From JALHNI01 sp031367405 (GTDB lineage: Bacteria; Acidobacteriota; Terriglobia; Bryobacterales; Bryobacteraceae), in contig JANLPT010000361.1 of NCBI GenBank assembly GCA_031367405.1, forward strand, positions 1-64,000: 64,000 bases of DNA. Direction: 5' to 3'. Below the pieces are notes generated by a model, which was not told the DNA's origin, did no database searches, and saw only the letters and a list, made by a program, of their open reading frames with translations. Of this stretch, positions 7,319 to 15,133 are shown piece after piece. The position numbers and the translations under genes are program-made. Position 1 is the stretch's first letter; every line of letters begins with the position of its first letter.

Positions 7319-8827
7319 ATGGCCAACCTGAACCTCAAAACCCTCCTCCGCTCCGGTGCCCTCCCAGCGGTCACCGCCCTCGCCGCGTCGCTCGACCTCG
7401 CCCTCGAAGACGCCGCAGGCCAGGCGATCCTCGGCACGCCCGGACTCTCGCGCCATCCTATCGTCCATGAGGACACGACCCTCGGCTGGGTCAGCGGACT
7501 GGTCACTGGACCGTCTGCGCCGGCGGCTGCTCTCGTCACCCTCATCACGCATCTCGCCGCCAAGGAGTCCGAGCGCCGCGCCCTCGCCGGTGAAGTGCTC
7601 CACCTCTATCGGGAAGTCCATCTCATTGAGCAGCTCTCGGAACAGCTAGCAGCGCTGCTCGACTTTGCGGCCGTCGGACAGTCCGCGCTCGACCAGGCCC
7701 GCCGCCTCATCGCCGCGTCGCACGGCGGCGTCCTGGTGATGGACACGGAAGGCGGACCCTTGCGCCCGGTCGCCGCTTTCGGCCCCGAAGGCGCCCTGCC
7801 GGCGGATTCGCCCCTGGTTGCTTCGGCCGTCGAACGCGCGGTCGAACGCGGCATCGCGGAGATCGTCAATACGCCCAATGGCTCCGCCATCTGCGCGCCT
7901 TTAAGAGCCAAGCAGCGCACCGTCGGCGTCATTTCGCTCGGCAACGATACCGGCGCATCCTATTCGAGCGTCGACCTCAAGCTGCTGAACACCATCGCGC
8001 TCCAGACCGCTGCCGCCATCGAAAACTCGTTTCTCTGCGCGGAGATGGTGGACGCCGTGCGTGACCGCGAACAACTCGCCGCGCTGCAAAAAGAGCTCGA
8101 TACCGCGCGCACCATTCAACACTCACTGGTGCCCCGCATCTTCCCGCCTTTCCCCGACCGCACGGACTTCGATATCCACGCCGCGATGCACTCTGCCAAA
8201 GCCGTCGGTGGCGACTTCTTCGATTTCTTCTTGATCGACGACGACCGTCTGGGCCTCGTCATCGGCGACGTTTCCGGCAAAGGCATCCCCGCCGCGCTCT
8301 ACATGGCCGTCACCCGCACGCAGATCAAGACCACGGCCCTTCAAGGCGTCGCGCCGGCGGAGTGTCTGCTCGAAGTGAACCGTGTCCTGGTGCGCGAGAA
8401 GGTGTCGAGCATGTTCGCGACCTGCTTTTACGGCATCCTCCACCTGCGCTCCGGCGAGTTTCACTTCTGCAACGCCGGCCACAATCCGCCCTACCTGCTG
8501 CGCGCCTCCGGTGCGGTGGAAGAAGTGCCCATCACCGGCGGGCTCCCGCTGGGGATGTTTGCCAAACTGAAGTGTACGGCGGGCAGCGCCGCGCTCGCGC
8601 CGGGTGACGGACTCTTCCTCTACACCGACGGCGTTCCCGAGGCGGTGAACGCCACCCTAGAGGACTTCACCAACGAACGGCTCGTCGCCGGTCTCGAAGG
8701 CGCCTCCTCCCTCGCCTCCCGCCACCTCATCGACCGGATCACCGGCAGCCTCCTCACCTTCACCGCCGGAGCCCCCCAGTCCGACGACATCACCATGCTC
8801 ACCCTGCGCCTCGGCGCTAGGGGGTAG
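7319..8827 (+). CDS. GAF-SpoIIE (PP2C-type) protein phosphatase, RsbU-like
   Basis: A 502-aa cytoplasmic signalling phosphatase. The N-terminal 90 residues are unassigned; a GAF domain covers about 120-245; a short coiled coil (REQLAALQKELDTARTIQHS) leads into a SpoIIE/PP2C phosphatase domain (about 285-500). Metal-binding acids are visible: VGGDFFD, GDVSGKG, LYTDGVPEAV and the terminal SDDITMLTL. Such proteins dephosphorylate anti-sigma-factor antagonists in partner-switching stress pathways; no partner gene is adjacent. I chose the ATG at 7319 because the longer frame from a GTG at 7229 overlaps the toxin gene. Confidence 0.9.
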   Translation: MANLNLKTLLRSGALPAVTALAASLDLALEDAAGQAILGTPGLSRHPIVHEDTTLGWVSGLVTGPSAPAAALVTLITHLAAKESERRALAGEVLHLYREVHLIEQLSEQLAALLDFAAVGQSALDQARRLIAASHGGVLVMDTEGGPLRPVAAFGPEGALPADSPLVASAVERAVERGIAEIVNTPNGSAICAPLRAKQRTVGVISLGNDTGASYSSVDLKLLNTIALQTAAAIENSFLCAEMVDAVRDREQLAALQKELDTARTIQHSLVPRIFPPFPDRTDFDIHAAMHSAKAVGGDFFDFFLIDDDRLGLVIGDVSGKGIPAALYMAVTRTQIKTTALQGVAPAECLLEVNRVLVREKVSSMFATCFYGILHLRSGEFHFCNAGHNPPYLLRASGAVEEVPITGGLPLGMFAKLKCTAGSAALAPGDGLFLYTDGVPEAVNATLEDFTNERLVAGLEGASSLASRHLIDRITGSLLTFTAGAPQSDDITMLTLRLGARG

Positions 8828-8836
8828 GGTCAGGGG

Positions 8837-9160
8837 ATGAAAGAGGCCTACGTGGAACAGATGTGTAGTTTAGCCAAAGTAAGTCGCGCCAGTTACTATC
8901 GCGACTGGGCGCAAGCCGCGCCCGCCGAAGCGGATGTGGATCGGCGAAACGAGATCCAGAAGATATGTCTAAGTCATCGCCGTTACGGCTACCGGCGCGC
9001 CGGCGTGGAGTTGCGACGGCGAGGCCGCGTGGTGAATCATAAGAAAGTACGGCGGCTCATGCTCGAGGATAATTTACCGGATGGGCCGGACCAAGTATGG
9101 GTGTCCGATATTACTTACATCACTCCCCTCTACTCTCTACTCGATCTCTCGATCTCTTGA
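8837..9160 (+). pseudogene. IS3-family transposase (OrfB) remnant
   Basis: A 107-codon fragment with the OrfB N-terminal part: MCSLAKVSRASYYRDW, then HRRYGYRRAGVELRRRGRVV and NHKKVRRLM (HTH_21 region). After LEDNL the frame jumps straight to PDQVWVSDITYI, the first DDE strand (the catalytic D in WVSDITYI). The roughly 20-30 residues normally between them are missing. The frame then runs into low-complexity sequence and stops, so the rest of the DDE domain is gone. OrfA and terminal repeats were not found. It is a dead insertion sequence, 9 bp after the phosphatase gene. Confidence 0.85.
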
Positions 9161-9201
9161 CCCCGATCTCTTGGGTGTGAGCGTGTTTGACCCCGATCTC
9201 T
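9157..9201. repeat. Direct repeat TTGACCCCGATCTCT at the IS remnant edge
   Basis: The 15-mer TTGACCCCGATCTCT occurs at 9157-9171 and again at 9187-9201, 30 bp apart. Just upstream the GATCTCT core is repeated twice more (CTCGATCTCTCGATCTCTTG). A GC hairpin (GGTGGGGG at 9236-9243 with CCCCCACC at 9253-9260) follows. No gene is seen in 9161-9383. This looks like scar tissue beside the transposase fragment. Confidence 0.6.
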
Positions 9202-9383
9202 CTGGTGATGTCAGGCACGAACTGGGCTTAGAAATGGTGGGGGGTGCAGCGACCCCCACCCCTCGCGGAGGATCCAGAAATAGTCGTAAATTATTGTAAC
9301 GTTGAGTCGTTATGGTCCGGCGGGATGAGGATCGGGGTAAGAGGGTCTTTGACACGAATTCCGCGACGGTGGTGCAGCGGCGG

Positions 9384-10112
9384 TTACTTGTGGCACCAAA
9401 GCGGCCAGGCAAGCGGCACGAGTACCGGCCATAGGAACACCACGCTTGCGGCTAGTTGCGCCACGTCCGCTGAAAAACCTGGTTGCTGGAGGTCTGTCCA
9501 AAGTAAGGCCGTTATTGAAGCTCCCGTCAGGCCCAAGGCGTGGCGACCTGAGAGTGACACACCGATTAGCCCCTTTCGCAAACCGGCAAACGCTGGTGCC
9601 GCAATTAGCGCTCCCGTCATCAACACTGCCAGTACCTTCAGGCGCAACGGGCCGCTTGCTACGGCACCACCGTCAATGAGCAACAAGCCTGCCAACGTCA
9701 ACACGGGTAATACGCTGATGTAGGCCCGGCCCGCCACCCAGCCCAGGCCAAAGCCAACACTCCAGGACCAGATCGCAACAGTAATGCTGGACGCGAGCGA
9801 CAGGTTCACCATTTGGGCCGGCGTCAACGCATGAATGTCGTGCCAGGGGTACTTGGAAATGATTTGCCCGACCGAAAAGACACAACCGATCAACATGCTG
9901 AGCGGCGGGAAAAGTGAGATCAACGCGATCCATGGGCGCCACCCGGCCCACGCACGAAACTGCTGCGCGCCGACAAACAAAAAGACATCGGCTAGCCCAC
10001 GGGCGGTGCCGTTCAATCGCCGCTCTTCCAGATCACCCAGCAGGGGGTCCTGGTCGGCAGCGGCGAGCAGCTTGGACAATATCAGAGTCAGACGCCAAAA
10101 CAAGTTGTGCAT
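9384..10112 (-). CDS. Polytopic membrane protein of unknown function, PadR-linked
   Basis: A 242-aa protein with a short cytoplasmic N-terminus (LLAAADQDPLLGDLEERRLN) followed by about six hydrophobic segments, for example IALISLFPPLSMLIGCVFSV, ITVAIWSWSVGFGLGWVAG and ISVLPVLTLAGLLLIDGG. The LLGDLEER stretch resembles the prefix found on acidobacterial permeases that pair with PadR regulators, but no MacB-type permease domain is present. A strong ribosome-binding site (GGAAGGAG) precedes the ATG although it lies inside the PadR coding end; the two genes overlap by 25 bp and form one operon. The function is unknown. Confidence 0.7.
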   Translation of the reverse strand: MHNLFWRLTLILSKLLAAADQDPLLGDLEERRLNGTARGLADVFLFVGAQQFRAWAGWRPWIALISLFPPLSMLIGCVFSVGQIISKYPWHDIHALTPAQMVNLSLASSITVAIWSWSVGFGLGWVAGRAYISVLPVLTLAGLLLIDGGAVASGPLRLKVLAVLMTGALIAAPAFAGLRKGLIGVSLSGRHALGLTGASITALLWTDLQQPGFSADVAQLAASVVFLWPVLVPLAWPLWCHK

Positions 10113-10444
10113 TGTTTCGCTCCTTCCCAGCGGATGCCCAACGAGGCTCGGGCGACTGTGGAGTAGAACTCCGCCGCGGCACGCTGTCCTAAACCAGTGA
10201 TTTGAACCAGCCGTTTCGCACGCCCACCCCGTTGGTGCGTCGCTTCGCCCATGCGAGTCGCGACGAAGCCCTTCGCCTCCAGCCGATCCAAAGTCAGGTA
10301 GAGTGCGCCGGAGGAACAGGGGCGGGCGGTGGCCGCCTCAACATCCTCCGCGATGGAAGTTCCATAGGCTCCATCGCCCAGCCGTTGGCAAGCGGCCAGC
10401 ACCAGATATTCAAACTCGCCGATCACATTTCGCGTCCTCACCAT
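10088..10444 (-). CDS. PadR-family transcriptional regulator
   Basis: A 118-aa winged-helix protein with the PadR core: EFEYLVLAACQRLGDGAYGT, then SSGALYLTLDRLEAKGFVAT and a wing containing GGRAKRLVQITGLG. PadR proteins are dimeric repressors; in Acidobacteria they typically sit directly ahead of the membrane protein genes they control, as here. The C-terminal dimerisation helix is short and ends in a cysteine-rich tail (CTTCFGV). Translation of the downstream membrane protein starts within its last 25 bases. The target operator is not visible. Confidence 0.88.
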   Translation of the reverse strand: MVRTRNVIGEFEYLVLAACQRLGDGAYGTSIAEDVEAATARPCSSGALYLTLDRLEAKGFVATRMGEATHQRGGRAKRLVQITGLGQRAAAEFYSTVARASLGIRWEGAKQCTTCFGV

Positions 10445-10631
10445 AATGCCTACATTGTGCTCTAAATCCGAATGGCCGTCGATCCGTTGATCACCCTACA
10501 TGGCCTTAGCCCGCCCGGCCACTTGGATCCCGACCCATCGGAGCCGTTTGTTGCCTGCGGCGCGAGACGCGATCACCGCGTTTCCGGGAAATGACGGGGT
10601 CGCGTCACGACACGGCCACTCCTATCACGAG

Positions 10632-12431
10632 TTAACTCAGCTTCTTCGCCACCGTATCCCGCAGCAGGACTGCCAGCAGGCCATCCGTCGCCGAGGCGGA
10701 CTTTTCGCCTCCCGATACCAGGACGTCTGGCGTCAAGCGGATGCCTTTTTCGGCTAAGACGGTGAAGATTTGCAGCATGGAATAGTTTTCTCCCATCGCC
10801 TCGACGCCAAGCTTGTAGGCGTCGGCGCGGGCCTGGCCGATGGCCCGGATGGCTTCGGCTTCGTTGCGGCCGCGGATGGCTACCACTTCGGCTTCTGCCT
10901 CGCCGATGCGCTTTTTGGCTAAGGCTTCGCCTTCGGCACGGCGCGATGTGACCAGCGAATCGCCTTGTGCGCCTTCGACGGCCGCTTTGGCACGCATCTC
11001 CGAAACGCGAACGTCCTGCTCGGAATTGACGAGTTCCTTCTGCTTGTCAGCGAGGGCTTTTTGCCGCTCAAGTTCCTGGCGCGTGCGCTGCGCTTGCTCC
11101 TCAATCTGGAACGTCTTGCGTTGCTCCTCGGCCATCTTGCGCGCGGTGAGGGTGTGCATCAGTTCGGGCGGCGGCGTGATGTCGCCGATCAGGGTGTCGA
11201 CGCTTTGGACGTCGTATTCCTTGATGGCGTCGGTGATGTGCTGGCGCGCTTCCTGTTGACGCCCGGCGCGGTTCGAGAGGAAGTCGAGCACGCTGTAATT
11301 CTGCGCGCTATTGCGGAAGTAGTTGCCGACGATCGGCTCCAGCACCTGGTTCACCAGATTGCGTACGCTGCCGACTCGCGAGATCACCCAAGGCGCTTTG
11401 GTCGCGCCGATGTTGATGATCTGCGAGACGTCCAAAGTGAAGTTGAAGCCGTCTTGCGAGCGAACGGTGATCGTCGAGAGCTTTTCATCGAGCTTATGCG
11501 CTTCTGATCGCGCGTTCGCCCAGTTGAGGACGATGTTGGTGGTCGGTACAGCTTCCACCTTCATGATGCGCGAGTTCAGCGGATGCTTGCCGGGGTAAAG
11601 CGGCTCGTCCCACACGCCTTTGCCGCCTTTGCGGACGATGTTGCCGTGCGTGAATTGCTCGCCAGAAATGTCTTTCATGTCGTCGCCGACAAAGCTGACG
11701 ACGACGCCCACGTAGCCGATGGGCACTTCGTAAAGGTCGGATTGCTCGATTTCGGCGAACCAGGGGTTGATGTTGTAGTTGCCGGCCAGAATGATTTGCT
11801 CCTGCAGGCCGCGGCAGCCGCCCGCGCGGATAAAGGCGGCGGGATTTTGGAAGTCCTCGTGACCCTCGGCGCGCTTGGAGGCCATTTGACCCTCGGGCAT
11901 GGGCGCGCCATCCATCACCGTGACGATGCCGACTTTGTCGGAGCCGATTTTGGTCATGGCGATGTTGGGGACGACGCGGAACAGCACCGGGTTGATGCGA
12001 TAGAAACCGGCGGTGAGGATGGCGGATTGACGCCCCTTTTGGCCACCGGAGCGCAAGAACTTTTCGGCGGATTGGTAGTCGTCGCAAGCGACCGGCTGGC
12101 ACAGCACCCGGTCAACCGGCATGGGCGCGCCGTCGTTGGCGATCACCAGGCCAATGCAGCCGGGCTCGATGATCGTCATCGGAAACTTCTCCACTTTGTA
12201 CTGCCAAGGCCAGTAGAACGGGTGTACGCCGGGGGCGAGCGTACCGGCTTGATAACCGGCTTCGCCTTCGAGCGAAACGACGCGGCCATCGGGTAGTTTA
12301 CGGCCACCGAAAGTGAACCGCTTCACAATCACGCCGACTTGATCCTCGCGGATGATCACCAAGCCGCCGAGGCGTACGGCGAGGACGAACAGCACGATGA
12401 CGGCGGCTAAACCAATCAGGAACGGGTACAT
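10632..12431 (-). CDS. SPFH/Band 7 (flotillin-like) membrane protein with internal duplications
   Basis: A 599-aa protein with one N-terminal membrane helix (about 4-26), a Band 7/SPFH region (about 25-400) and a long Ala/Glu/Arg-rich coiled coil (about 415-560) typical of flotillins. Residues about 93-153 and 167-228 are two related units, each opening with a hydrophobic strand plus DGAPMP and closing with an (I/V)LTAGFYRINP-like or ILAGNYNINPWF segment. A third, more standard Band 7 segment follows from about 240. Flotillin-like proteins organise membrane microdomains and protease complexes. No NfeD partner is adjacent; the neighbour is a divergent Ser/Thr kinase gene 258 bp away. Confidence 0.85.
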   Translation of the reverse strand: MYPFLIGLAAVIVLFVLAVRLGGLVIIREDQVGVIVKRFTFGGRKLPDGRVVSLEGEAGYQAGTLAPGVHPFYWPWQYKVEKFPMTIIEPGCIGLVIANDGAPMPVDRVLCQPVACDDYQSAEKFLRSGGQKGRQSAILTAGFYRINPVLFRVVPNIAMTKIGSDKVGIVTVMDGAPMPEGQMASKRAEGHEDFQNPAAFIRAGGCRGLQEQIILAGNYNINPWFAEIEQSDLYEVPIGYVGVVVSFVGDDMKDISGEQFTHGNIVRKGGKGVWDEPLYPGKHPLNSRIMKVEAVPTTNIVLNWANARSEAHKLDEKLSTITVRSQDGFNFTLDVSQIINIGATKAPWVISRVGSVRNLVNQVLEPIVGNYFRNSAQNYSVLDFLSNRAGRQQEARQHITDAIKEYDVQSVDTLIGDITPPPELMHTLTARKMAEEQRKTFQIEEQAQRTRQELERQKALADKQKELVNSEQDVRVSEMRAKAAVEGAQGDSLVTSRRAEGEALAKKRIGEAEAEVVAIRGRNEAEAIRAIGQARADAYKLGVEAMGENYSMLQIFTVLAEKGIRLTPDVLVSGGEKSASATDGLLAVLLRDTVAKKLS

Positions 12432-12689
12432 GGAAACAACCTTTCCCGGTACGAACTCGACGACAACGAGTGCGCGAAACGTGAACCGGAGAGAATAATC
12501 GGACCGGACTCTTCGCGCGGGAAGGAATTCATCCTAACAGCGAACGATGTGAAGAGTCAGGCGCACCACACAAGAATACGGCAATTCTGGAGACAAGTTC
12601 GGAAAACCGGCGGGAAATCGCGTTCACCCTACAGAAAATGAGCTCGATCGCCGATCCCTCTAGGTAAATCACCTGAGGAGGATGGCAGG

Positions 12690-15122
12690 ATGAGCCGAAT
12701 TCCAGCGACCATTCAAGATGAGCTTACTTTAGGCTCCGGGCAAGCCGCCGGACCTTACCGTCTTACCCGCCGGATCGCCCGCGGCGGCATGGGCGATGTC
12801 TGGCTCGCCCAGCGTGCCGACGGCCTGTTTCGCCGTCCGGTGGCGATCAAACTCATGCACGGCCACCTACTGGAGCCTGGCCTCGAGCGGCGCTTTCAGG
12901 CTGAACGCGAGATCCTTGCCGCGCTTGACCACCCCAACATCGCCCGCCTGGTGGATGGCGGCGTCACCGCTTCCGGCGTCCCCTTCGTCGTGATGGAGTA
13001 CATCGACGGCCATCCGATCGACGATTACTGCCGCGTCCGGCAACCCACGCTGGATGAGCGCCTGCGCCTCTTTCGCCAAGTCTGCAACGCTGTCCACTAC
13101 GCGCACCGCAACCTGATCGTTCATCGCGACGTGAAGCCGGGCAATATCCTGGTGACGCGCGAAGGCGAAGTGAAGCTGCTCGATTTCGGCATCGCTAAGC
13201 TGCTGCGCCCCGAGCTTGGGGCGTTTACCCAAGCCGTCACGCGCCCTTTCGACCGCCTGATGACGCCCGAATACGCGAGCCCTGAGCAACTGCGGGGCGA
13301 GCCCATCACTACCGCCACCGACGTCTATTCGCTGGGACTGCTGCTCACGGTGCTGCTGGCCGGCCGTCTGCCCTACGCCGTGGAAGGCCTCGATACCAAC
13401 GAGATCCGCCGCATCGTCTGCGAGCAGGAACCCCAGCCCTTAGCCCAGTTAACCGGCCTGCCCACTGCCGAGCCAACGGCCGTGCCCGCCGATATCGCCG
13501 CCATTGCCGCCAAGGCCCTTCGCAAAGAGCCCGGCGCACGTTACGCCTCCGCTGACCAGCTTGGCGGCGATGTGGGCCGCTACCTGGATGGCTTCGCGGT
13601 CACCGCGCACGAGGGGCGCTTCGTCTATGTGGCCCAGAAGTTCATGCGCCGCCACAAGCTGGCTGTCGCCTTCGCCGTGATTCTGCTGGCCGTCCTGGTG
13701 GCCTCCGGAGTCATGCTCACCAATCTCAATCGCCAATACAAGCACGAGCGCGATACGGCCCAGGCGGTGCAGAAATTCCTGGTCGACCTCTTCGACGCTT
13801 CTGACCCCAATGGCACCAAGGGCGCGGACCTGCCAGCGCGCGTCCTGGTGGATCGCGGTGCCGCCCAACTGCGGCAACAGTTCGCCGGGGAGCCGGCCGT
13901 CGAGGCCGCGCTTTCTGAAAAGCTCGGCGACGTCTACCGTCAACTCGGCCTTTTTCAGAAGGCCTTGCCCCTCTTCGAGCGAAGCTTGCAGTTGGAAGAG
14001 CAGGTCACCGGTGCTGACTCGCTCAGGGTCGCCCGCATTGCCATCCGCCTCGCCGACTTACTCCGCGAGTTGCCGCAAAACGATCGCGCCGAGCAGCTGG
14101 TGGCGCGCTCTTTGAAGATTCGCCGCGCCAAACTGTCGCCTGACGATGAGATGATCGCCGATTCGCTCAATATTCTCGGCATCCTGCAGCAGATCCGTGG
14201 CCGCCTTCCGGAGAGTCGCGCCACGTTTCAGGAGGCGGTGCGCATCCGCCGCACCGCGCTTCCACCGGGTCATTACCTGACGGCGCTTTCCTTGGGCAAC
14301 CTGGGCAATGTCGAGCGCGGACTCGGCAATCTGGACGCCGCCGAAGGCCTCTTCACTGAGGCTCTCGCCATCCGGCGTAAACAGTGGGGCCCCCACCATC
14401 CACGCGTTGGTTCAAGCCTGAGCCAGTTGGCGGGGGTTGCCCTGGCTCGCGGCGAAGTGACCCGAGCGCTCGCGCTCTCCAATGAATCCGTCGCCCTCGC
14501 TCGTGCGGCTTACCCAGGCGGCCATCCTGAACTGGCGCGGTCCCTCAACACCAATGCCGCCGCCTTTTGCGAAGCCGGCCTGCTGCGGGAAGCCGAAGCC
14601 CTGAGCCGCGAATCGGTCGCCCTGGAGCAGCGCTTTCACGGGTCCAACGGCACCGAACTCAGCTTCGCCCAAGGTCAATTGGCCGCCGTACTGCTAGCGC
14701 AAGGCCGCCTGGCCGAAGCTGCGCCGGTGATCGACAACGTCCTGCGCATTCGCCGCGCTCGCTTAGGAGAAAAGCATGCCTTGACGAGTCGCGCGATTGA
14801 GCAACTCGCCGAACTTCGCGAGCGCTCCGGACAGCTGGTAGAAGCGGCGGAGCTTTATGGCCAGGCCATCGCCATTCGCCGTCAAAATCTGGGTGAGCAG
14901 CATCCCGATGTGCTGCTGGGCTTGTTCGCTAGCGGCGATCGCGCCCACGCCATTGAGGGGTTGAAGCAACGCCTTCCCGCCGCGCACAACCTCCAAGCCA
15001 AGCTGTGGCTCGAATGGGCCCGCCGCGAGCCCGTCCGCCGTGAGGAGTTGCAAGCCAAAGCGCGCGCCGCACTCGCTTTGGCGGCTCCCCCTGATCCGGT
15101 CTGGTTAGCCCGCCTGCGATAG
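12690..15122 (+). CDS. Ser/Thr protein kinase with membrane helix and TPR tail
   Basis: An 810-aa PknB-type kinase. The glycine loop (ARGGMGDVW), Lys54 (VAIKLM), HRDVKPGN with catalytic D147, DFG with D165, and the TPEYASPEQ activation segment are all intact, so it should be active. A membrane helix lies at about 325-347 (LAVAFAVILLAVLVASGVML), followed by roughly nine tetratricopeptide-like repeats (380-800) with patterns such as ALPLFERSLQLEEQV and AEGLFTEALAIRRKQWG. The TPR region probably recruits or senses protein partners outside the membrane. A strong AGGAGG at 12676-12681, 8 bp before the ATG, supports the start. It lies divergent to the SPFH gene. Confidence 0.93.
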   Translation: MSRIPATIQDELTLGSGQAAGPYRLTRRIARGGMGDVWLAQRADGLFRRPVAIKLMHGHLLEPGLERRFQAEREILAALDHPNIARLVDGGVTASGVPFVVMEYIDGHPIDDYCRVRQPTLDERLRLFRQVCNAVHYAHRNLIVHRDVKPGNILVTREGEVKLLDFGIAKLLRPELGAFTQAVTRPFDRLMTPEYASPEQLRGEPITTATDVYSLGLLLTVLLAGRLPYAVEGLDTNEIRRIVCEQEPQPLAQLTGLPTAEPTAVPADIAAIAAKALRKEPGARYASADQLGGDVGRYLDGFAVTAHEGRFVYVAQKFMRRHKLAVAFAVILLAVLVASGVMLTNLNRQYKHERDTAQAVQKFLVDLFDASDPNGTKGADLPARVLVDRGAAQLRQQFAGEPAVEAALSEKLGDVYRQLGLFQKALPLFERSLQLEEQVTGADSLRVARIAIRLADLLRELPQNDRAEQLVARSLKIRRAKLSPDDEMIADSLNILGILQQIRGRLPESRATFQEAVRIRRTALPPGHYLTALSLGNLGNVERGLGNLDAAEGLFTEALAIRRKQWGPHHPRVGSSLSQLAGVALARGEVTRALALSNESVALARAAYPGGHPELARSLNTNAAAFCEAGLLREAEALSRESVALEQRFHGSNGTELSFAQGQLAAVLLAQGRLAEAAPVIDNVLRIRRARLGEKHALTSRAIEQLAELRERSGQLVEAAELYGQAIAIRRQNLGEQHPDVLLGLFASGDRAHAIEGLKQRLPAAHNLQAKLWLEWARREPVRREELQAKARAALALAAPPDPVWLARLR

Positions 15123-15128
15123 GCGGGC
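15108..15128. terminator. GC hairpin between convergent genes
   Basis: GCCCGCCT (15108-15115), loop GCGAT, then AGGCGGGC (15121-15128) forms a perfect 8-bp stem that spans the kinase stop codon. The following bases (CGCCCTTATTGCTTT) are only moderately T-rich. It lies 6 bp from the stop of the convergent NHL gene, so it may act in both directions. The call rests on structure only. Confidence 0.45.
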
Positions 15129-15133
15129 CGCCC

